From: Antedon bifida
Lineage: Eukaryota > Echinodermata > Crinoidea > Comatulida > Antedonidae
Assembly: GCA_963402885.1 (NCBI GenBank)
Contig: OY727096.1
Coordinates: 14,179,820 to 14,243,819, forward strand
DNA length: 64,000 bases
Direction: 5' to 3'
A program made the translations under genes and the position numbers. Below the pieces are notes generated by a model. It did no database searches, was not told the origin of the DNA, and was given only the letters and a program-made list of their open reading frames with translations. This document shows positions 56,967 to 64,000 of this stretch, one piece after another; the stretch's first letter is position 1; each line of letters starts with the position of its first letter.

Positions 56967-57212
56967 GGTTCTAGGACACCTACCCCCTAGACAGTTACCC
57001 CCCGGATGTTTACCACCTGGACAACTACTCCCCGGACAACTACCCCCTTAGGACATTTGTCCGGGGGGTAGTTGTCCTAAAGGGGTAGTTGTCCTAAAGG
57101 GGTAGTTGTCCTAAAAGGGTAGTTGTCCTAAGGGGGTAGTTGTCCAGGTGGTGGTTGTCCGGGGGGTAGTTTTCCGGGGGGTGAATGTCCAGGGGGTGAA
57201 TATCCGGATACG
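56967..57212. mobile_element. Foldback minisatellite element with 9-bp target duplication
   Basis: 246 bp consisting almost entirely of ~17-bp units of the type 'ggggtagttgtcctaaa' in the right two thirds and their reverse complement ('ggacaactacccc') in the left third, so it folds on itself around 57050-57060. It is flanked by ATTAAAAAC on both sides (56958-56966 and 57213-57221). That word is present once in copy 1 (41812-41820). Confidence 0.85.
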
Positions 57213-57560
57213 ATTAAAAACAATTATCATAGAAGGAGATAGGTAAATGTGAAGCCTCCTCGTAGCCTCCTCGTATTATTGTGTGCGTGTATTTTTCAGC
57301 ATTGACATCCATTAGACAGTGTATACCACGATCGGGAAAACACACCTATTTGGGGAAAATCGTTGAACCTCAATTCATTTTAATCGTCAATAACTAATTA
57401 TCTAACTCAACTTAATTAGTAAACAGGGTTATATTAGGTGGTTAAAATCAGTGTCGAACGTATGCACCAACTTTTTAAATACCATCGAGGAAAAATTATA
57501 GAAGTAACATGCGTTTTACTGAATTTTTCCCTTACGTAAATTTATATATAGATTAATATA

Positions 57561-58654
57561 TTGTTTAGTTTAAACATCTTGTAAAACTTGACAAAGCACC
57601 ACATATTGACATCTGTGACAGAGTGGCCCGTATTAGTCAAAGGAAGACAATCGCCTTGCAAAATGGGCTGAAGCATCTCTGGGGTTCCATCCAATTCCAA
57701 ACAAATGTTTACAATTTTTAAAGTTGCTTTTTGTTCTTCATAGCGTACATAATAAATTACTTTAATTTTCATGAAATCTTAATGTCAAATTATGATACAC
57801 ATTACCAATGGGTAATTTAATGCAAATTTGTATAAAAAGATTTTGGAATCTCTTATAGCTCCAGCTTTTGACTAATAAAGCCAGTGAGTTTACGCACATA
57901 TTTGTCGTGCTAAATGTTATTACATCATTATTTGGCCATGTGGATTTAAAATTTAGATTATTTTCTCTTTCGTCATAGAATATCACATGCAAAAGAGCAC
58001 ATCTCGCTTATCTGTGCCTGATTTTCTCTAAAATTTGTATATGTTCATGTTCAAACATGTCTTTATCATGGGTTACCACCATTTTAATTTTTATGTCCTT
58101 ACACCTTTTCAGAATTAAAGTTGACCTTCATGCTGTAACTTATTATGAAAGCTGTTGAATTATGTGAAAAAATGTAAATCTGTGAAATAATTAAGGTTTT
58201 TCAGTAGATTCATGTTCTAATGCATCCCATTGAGCTGGGGGAAAATCCCATTTGGTGTCAAATTAGAGATACGCATGTTATTGTCCTGATAACGCTGTGG
58301 ATTTTAAATATACCTCATCTATATATTAATGCTACTAAATTGGTCACGTAATTTTACGTATCTCCTCCGGAACCGCTGAATGGTACGTGCTTACATTTGT
58401 CACACTGATGTTTCTTGATCTTAGACGCTCTTTTCCCAGACATGCTTTGTTTCTGTCAACGGCAGTACTATTAGCTTCGCATGTGGTACAATTTAATTAA
58501 TATCTCTCAAGCAGTTATGAAAATATGAATGATAAGGTGAATTCATAAAATGGCACCTCGATGACAACTGAGTGATCACGCTGTAAAGCTTAGTTCGGCA
58601 GCCAAGGGGGTTTAACCTTCAATTTTTTCAATTTTTTTTTTTATTCTCGATACC
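57561..58654 (+). repeat. R2-related repeat sequence
   Basis: 57800-58560 shares R2 blocks: 'tcttatagctcc', 'gagcacatctcgcttatctg', 'ccttttcagaattaaagttg', 'gaccttcatg' and 'cagttatgaaaatatgaatg' (compare 45825-45860). 57561-57800 shows nothing I recognise. Confidence 0.5.
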
Positions 58655-60305
58655 ATCAGAATGAAGAACCCCCATTTTAGCAATTTTGACCTTTGACCTA
58701 TTTTCGCCATATCTAATTAACGGAATTTCAGAGAGAATTAAAACTGAGTGCAAATTGTTCCCAAGGTATATATTTATATTCACTCTAACAAAAGATCTTG
58801 CTTGAAAATGTCCAGAAGTGTGGTTATTGACCTTTTTTCAAAAAGTGACCGGAACATGCAATTTTTGTGTCTTTGACCCTCTTTTGTCATCTAAATAACG
58901 ACATGCCGTAGAGTAGGCGCACATTGTTTATAATAATAAATATATACTTATATTCACTCTAATGGATTATAATGTTTGAAAAATAACTTGTGTGATTATT
59001 GACCTTTGAAATACTGTACATGGAGCCTATTGATGGATTTTAATTCAAAGCGGTGGGAAGGGGATGGGGGTGGTGAGTATTGATTGTAACACTTTTGTAC
59101 TGTATGAAGAGCCCACATCGAAAATAATTATGTACAGGAACCTTCTCCTTATGAAGTAACCTATAAAGTTTTTACGAATATAATGGAAATGGGTCAAACA
59201 TTTGGTCCCAATAGGCTGGCCCTGTACACACAGGATTCTAAAATAACCCATATGGATTTTCCCAAATGAACCCAAGGGCCGCTTCATGGACCTCTGGGTT
59301 ATCTATGTGGGGCTACAAGAGACCCTATATTGGAAATACTGTATGTGGATTGAAAATATAGAGATATGTCCATGGAATAAATTTCACTGTGCACCCTCGA
59401 TCCTTTAGGAACATTTTATAGATTTGCCCAAATTAACCCAAGGGCCGGTCCTCCATGGACATTCAATGTGGCCCCATATTGGAAATATAAGGGGGACACT
59501 GTGGGTTCATATAGCCCATGGAATAAAGCTGTCTGTGCACTCTCTATCCTTAAGGAACCCATATGGATTTGCCAAAATGAACCATGGGTAACTTCTGGAT
59601 TCTCTATGGGCCATACATGACCTTTATTTGAGATATATGGATACCTGGATGAAACTTTTTGTCTTATTATGGATTTGCCCAAATGAACCTTTTGGGTACT
59701 CTATGGCCTATAAATGGGCCTTACATCGGATATATATCGATCAAACTGTGGGTCCCTTGCATTTGGTCCATGGTCTGCAGCCCAAATTTTGGTTGAGACA
59801 TATTAACACTGTATTATGTTGTCCAATTACTTCTGACCATTCTGTTTCACTATTGCCTATCAAATTTTCCTGAAAGACATTGTACTGTATAGTATTAGTA
59901 ATATAATAGTTAGTTAGTTAGTTCCAACTCTCTATGCCATATCGTTATTTAGATGAGAAAAACAGGTCAAAGGTTAAAATTACAGAAAAAATGGGTGTTT
60001 CAGTAACTTTTTGAAAAAATGTTGCATTATGGCAAGTATAAACATTATATATTGTGAACAATTTGACACCAAAATTGGCTCTCTACGACAAATATTTATT
60101 AATTTATGTTGTTATAATATAAATAAACTTATTAAATTATGTCAAAGGTCAATAACCACACTTCTGGTCATTTTCAGGCAATATCATCTGTTAAACTGAA
60201 TATAATATAAATGTATATCTATTGTGAACAATTTGACACCAAATTTATCTAAATACGTCCAGTATTTCCAGAGATATAGCAATTTGTATGAAAATAGCGC
60301 CCATA
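58655..60305. repeat. Large inverted-repeat element
   Basis: The left arm (about 58690-58850) and right arm (about 60135-60300) are inverted: 'ccagaagtgtggttattgac' on the left equals the reverse complement at about 60147-60170. Shared blocks 'caaattgttc' and 'tatatttatatt' follow in order. The interior contains a degenerate tandem array. The vocabulary is shared with the 20.5-24.3 kb element. Confidence 0.6.
59045..59800. repeat. Degenerate tandem repeat, ~110-150-bp units
   Basis: At least four units share 'atttgcccaaat(g/t)aacc', 'gggt.ctctatg', 'ccatggaataaa', 'ctgtgcac.ct' and 'cccatattggaaatat'. Frames on both strands are open for 60-90 codons because of the repeat structure, not because of a gene. 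A lone unit lies at 26930-27050. Confidence 0.7.
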
Positions 60306-61300
60306 TGTGACCCGATCTGGCAAAACCTTCTCTTTGTCGGCATTTTGAAATTCACATAATCAGCCTAAATACTTCCAAATCAACTACCCCGGCAGATTAC
60401 ATGTTTTTGCATTTTCCAAATATTTCACTATTTAAGAATACGTCTACCTGATTTAAACTCCCGAAATTTAATTAAAATTATGAAAAAAAAGAGTTTTAAA
60501 AACATGTATTTTCCTCAAGCCTAACGATGTATTCACGATCTATGCTAAAATTTTGCATAATTTCAGTTGAAAGTGGCCGAGTTTGACGACATTTTGATCG
60601 CCAGTTCGCCGTTCGATGTTGAAAGGTCACACATCAAAATAAAGCTCATCCATTTGACATTCCAAATATGGAAGTTTAAGAAGGAACCAATGAAAATGAT
60701 TTACTATGACATAATTTCAGAATATTCAGTTCCTCAAAGTTTCTGGAACAGTGAACTATGTGTGTTGCTATGGCGCATCATCGCAATAACAAACATTATT
60801 GGTTAACGCGCTAGATATTATACGCTCTACGCACGGAAATAAAAAGTTGTTTACATTTTTGTGAGGTTATTTTTATTTTACACACAGCATATCGTAAATT
60901 GGAATAAAAACGTGTTATGGAATAGCTGTAGTATATTTTATTAAAACGGCATCTGAAATCAATCAAACTGATCATCATGTCCATGCTGCTAAATATAATA
61001 TTGCACACACTTCCTGGTATGATGTCATCGTGCCTTAGACCAAAATACTGCGTTGCTACGGGGTGAGTTTTCAGCGCGTATCAAAAAGAATTTCATTGCA
61101 AACTTCAAACGCGATTTTCTCGTAAACTATTTGAATGATTTGTAGGTTTATAAAATGTAATACCTTTTTAAATATTTTCTCAATTTTTACGAAATAAACA
61201 CCATTGTAAAGCTTATGATTCAATTAATCCAAATATATAAAAAAATACAAAATGAAAATTTCTGACAAAAGTAGGGTTTTGCCAAATCGGATCACATTTT
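60306..61300. mobile_element. TIR element, ~990 bp, non-autonomous
   Basis: The left end 'tgtgacccgatctggcaaaa' (60307 on, then 'ccttctctttgtcgg') and the right end 'tttgccaaatcggatcacat' (to 61297, preceded by 'gacaaaagtaggg') are inverted with a few mismatches over about 38 bp. An open + frame (60567-60806) inside has no recognised transposase motif. Confidence 0.65.
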
Positions 61301-61489
61301 GTTTATGCTAATTATGCAAATTCCTCAATGCTGACAGCCGTCCAGTAAAAATCAATATCCATAAAAAAAAAAACTATAGAAAACATTGCAAGGTTATGGA
61401 AAAATAGGCAGTTGTTATTATAGGAAAGAAATTGTGAAAATTATTGAGATTTAACTTTAGATAATAAACAAAATTTGTACAGAAAGAAA

Positions 61490-61790
61490 TAAAAAAAATA
61501 ACTAGATTTGAACTCGTCACTTTAATGAGTTAGTTATCCGGATGACAAACGCCACATGCACATCATACGTTAGAATATTAAGCACAGAAAAATATTATAC
61601 CATTATGACCTGAAGAAAATAAAATGTTGTTACTATCTGTTTGTGTCAAAGTATATACTGTATACATACTACATACAGTGTAGTATAGGTGAAATTACGG
61701 GACCCGCCTTTTATTCTTATTTTTAACATGATGACGTTATCAATTTCGGAAAAAGATAATAATTTTAGAAATTGTAATGCGTGTGCATGT
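61490..61790 (-). repeat. Inverted copy of repeat family R2
   Basis: The reverse complement of 17530-17815: tRNA-like block (61503-61565), 'agtatatactgtatacatac' (61650-61670), 'gtgaaattacgggacccgcc' and 'catgatgacgttatca'. Confidence 0.7.
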
Positions 61791-61984
61791 TTAATTTTGT
61801 TTGAAACACACCATTTTTACTCCACAATTTAATTACAAAAGTAGCAAATAAGATATTAACAAAGCTCCCACAAAGAAATTGCAAAATATCAAAACCATTG
61901 ATAATAAAAAAAAATGTAAATGAATAAAAATAAACACACACAAACAAAACGAATCCAAATGGTTTGATATTTTGTTGAAATTGC

Positions 61985-62165
61985 ATACAAATCACAATTT
62001 CATTTATACTTTGGTATCTTTCATTTTCATTTTTTGAAGCACAATGGATTATAGTATCGTCAGCATACATACTTATTTTGCATTATCGATAGGTCATTTA
62101 TATACAAGAGGAAAGAAAGTGGGCCCACGATTGTCAAACTATGTTTACCGGTAAAAGATGTCCTA
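61985..62165 (-). mobile_element. LINE RT fragment with YADD motif
   Basis: The minus strand gives 'VGPLSFLLYINDL' (about 62140-62100) and, one frameshift later, MYADDTIIHCASKNENERYQ (62070 downward). These are the 'GP.LFLLYINDL' block and the catalytic YADD box of a CR1/L2-like RT. The frame then decays into low-complexity sequence. Confidence 0.7.
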
Positions 62166-62244
62166 ATTTACAAGAACATAACATTTTTTGAAGTGACAGA
62201 AAATTTGATGTTATACAGTTTGTATAACATTCTCAGCTTCTACA

Positions 62245-62930
62245 TAATAATTTATATAGCGCCTAATGTTGTGAAACCTCTAAGTGCGGTACATAATCTA
62301 ATACGATAAAAGGGACTCAGGCGCCTCCTGCCCTACTTAAATTAGATCTTAAGACAAGAATGTCTTAAGAAGCCTCTTAAAAAGAGCCACCGACTGTGCA
62401 TCTTTAATGCAGTTTGGAAGAGAATTCCAAAGCATAGGAGCTGCATAAGATAATGCACGAAGATTGTTGACAAGAGGATTGTGGGGTGAGAACATTGTTG
62501 ATGTATCTCGGTGCAAGGCCATGAAGAGATTTATATGTGAGTAGCAATATCTTGAAGTTGACACGCTCCTTCAGAGGAAGCCAGTGCAGTTCATGCAAGA
62601 TAGGTGTTTTTGTGGTCTCTACACTTAGTTTGACACACTAGATGGGCAGCACTATTTTGTAACATCTGCAACTTCCTAAGCAGGGTCTTGGACAGTGTGA
62701 CAGTAGTCCAGACGTGATGATATAAAGGCATTCACAAGTCGTGTAGTTGTTTCCCTATCCAGAAACCTACGAATTAGACCAATCTTCCTAATCCCAACCA
62801 TAGCAGAACGACAGATGGCATTGATGTTAGCATCCATCCGCAAGTGGCAATCCATGTAAACCCCAAGATTTCGAACTTCTGGGGATGGCTTAAGATCTAA
62901 TACAGAAGATGGTTGCAATGGCAGAGATTT
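62245..62930 (-). mobile_element. CR1/L2-like LINE 3' fragment
   Basis: Minus strand: 'VRNLGVYMDCHLRMDANINA' and 'IGLIRRFLDRETTTRLVNAF' with 'ISSRLDYCHTV' (62918-62676), then 'LHWLPLKERVNFKILLLTYK' with 'SLHGLAPRYINNVL', then in another frame 'SYAAPMLWNSLPNCIKDAQS' with 'FKRLLKTFL' (62564-62349). This is the canonical C-terminal part of CR1/L2 LINEs. Two or more frameshifts are present. The 3' end (62250-62287) is shared with the SINE at 11093-11407. Confidence 0.85.
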
Positions 62931-64000
62931 TCGGAATCATCATGTATGGAAGTGATTTTGGTGGCAAAGTATATGTTTTGAGGGTCAAGAAATCTAAATT
63001 CAGCTTTTTGAAGTTCACTCAATGGCTGCCATTTTGATTCAAAAATGGCCACCATATGGTATAGATTTTTGCTAATTTACCAGCTACTATGATTATGATT
63101 TTGCTATGCTGAAGGTTACAGAATAAACACAATTCAGTTTTTGAATTACAGTTGGAAAGTGATCATGAGAATATGTCAATATGTTGGTGAGAATATGGGA
63201 ATTATGACCCCAGGATGTACTGTACAGAAGAAGATATCAGCGATGTACTGTAACTATATCATTCGCATGAAGAACCTAAAAAATAAAATTTTCTAATAAA
63301 ATTTAAAGATTTTTTCCAAATCCTGAAGTGAAGCATGGCTAAATTTAAATCAAAATCAAATACCTAGCAATCAAAATCAAATAGCAATTTAAAGTAACAT
63401 ATCTTATGCGACTGAGTGGATGGTTACCTAATACACTGCGGACCAAAATTAGTCATCCTAACTAGTCTGGATTTATGCATAGGTAATGCTATAAGTGGAG
63501 AAATTGATGATAGTTTTTGCCGATCATTCTTAATAAACCAAATAACATGTCAACAGTTTATACTACAGTACACTCTGATAATGTATATCTAGCTGCTCAT
63601 CTACCAGTCATAATAATCAGACCCGGAGAAGTTCATCTTTTCAAATCTATGTTTTATTTTACATAATGGTGTGTTCAGGTTTTGGAAGATGTGCATAGCA
63701 GACTACAGATATTTTGATCGTGGCCATATGCCTCAACGACAAATTTCCACATGCATACAATACAAGATTCCAGAAGAATGTGTTACAATGATAATGAATC
63801 ATCATATGTCTGAAGGTGGAGCTCCAAATTGTGCAATCGTGCCTAACAAGTTATACCACCTAATAATACAGCCACAGCTTAGATGTTCTTGATACCTTTT
63901 TGACTTTCCCAGAAACAAATGATGGTTTTCTTTCTCTAAACTATCTGCATTACTTTAACTCACATTGGTTGATTGATGGTTATTATGACTGGTAGATGAA
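62931..64000. other. Window end, no gene recognised
   Basis: AT-rich sequence. 'tggctgccattttgattcaa' and 'aaaatggccaccat' (63022-63055) resemble words of the 20.5-24.3 kb element. The + frame 63671-63892 (73 codons) has no recognised family. No RIM C2B exon is found. Confidence 0.45.

Larger units (their letters stand above)
54841..57560 (+). repeat. 1.4 kb dispersed repeat, copy 3 (+), twice interrupted
   Basis: 54850-55121 matches 41345-41726, 56881-56966 matches 41727-41820, and 57213-57560 matches 41812-42140. The two gaps in the match are the TA-flanked element (55122-56878) and the foldback minisatellite (56967-57212). It lacks the first ~400 bp and the last ~230 bp of copy 1. Copies 2 and 3 face each other, making a large imperfect palindrome. 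Confidence 0.85.

Noticed and set aside
59416-59682. 88-codon frame on - and 81-codon frame on +
   Set aside because: Both are by-products of the degenerate tandem repeat.
60567-60806. Exon after 'tttcag' at 60566
   Set aside because: It lies inside a TIR element, lacks a good donor and resembles no RIM segment.
44175-64000. RIM C2B or other downstream exon
   Set aside because: I looked for open segments starting in the required phase with C2 features ('YVK.YL', 'LEP.Y') and found none; C2B is presumably beyond the window.
1-64000. CRISPR array, bacterial operon or phage
   Set aside because: Intron-split animal gene, SINEs, LINEs and MITEs throughout; no prokaryotic features.

Overview
The window is intron-rich, AT-rich metazoan DNA. 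The only host gene I can support is the middle of one RIM (Rab3-interacting molecule, RIMS1/2 type) active-zone scaffold gene on the + strand. Ten exons between 5889 and 44174 chain together with consistent splice phases. They encode the pre-PDZ linker, the PDZ domain, the C2A domain and a long disordered linker. The zinc-finger N-terminus lies upstream of the window and the C2B domain downstream. The many 'taggcctaggcct'-type words, the AT-rich long introns and the repeat families suggest a marine deuterostome invertebrate, most likely an echinoderm. That assignment is inference, not shown by the sequence.

Layout: 1-5888 is intron with LINE and SINE pieces and two hammerhead-ribozyme-like motifs. 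5889-18615 carries exons E1-E4 (PDZ region), with a tRNA-derived SINE and a rearranged Ty3/Gypsy relic in the introns. 18616-31649 is a 13 kb intron holding a long-TIR element, an intact 416-codon RTE-type reverse transcriptase ORF, a broken P2X7-like C-terminal domain, a transposase relic and a nested hAT-like element. 31650-40197 holds E5-E8 (serine-rich linker plus C2A), with an internally deleted Ty3/Gypsy element inside intron E6-E7. 42391-44174 holds E9 and E10 (long linker). 44175-64000 has no convincing exon and is a graveyard of nested repeats.

The most informative non-coding structure is a ~1.4 kb dispersed repeat present three times (40938-42372 +, 51008-54520 -, 54841-57560 +). 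Its copies act as each other's 'empty sites'. They date and delimit a TA-flanked TIR element, a foldback minisatellite with a 9-bp target duplication, and an ATA-flanked Harbinger-like element. A second strong observation is that a tRNA-headed SINE (11093-11407) shares a 38-bp 3' end with a CR1/L2-like LINE fragment (62245-62930), the usual sign of a LINE mobilising a SINE.

No bacterial features, CRISPR arrays, rRNA or intact tRNA genes were seen. Apart from the RIM exons, the RTE ORF and the gag ORF, open frames in the window are short and show no recognisable domain or only broken transposon pieces.
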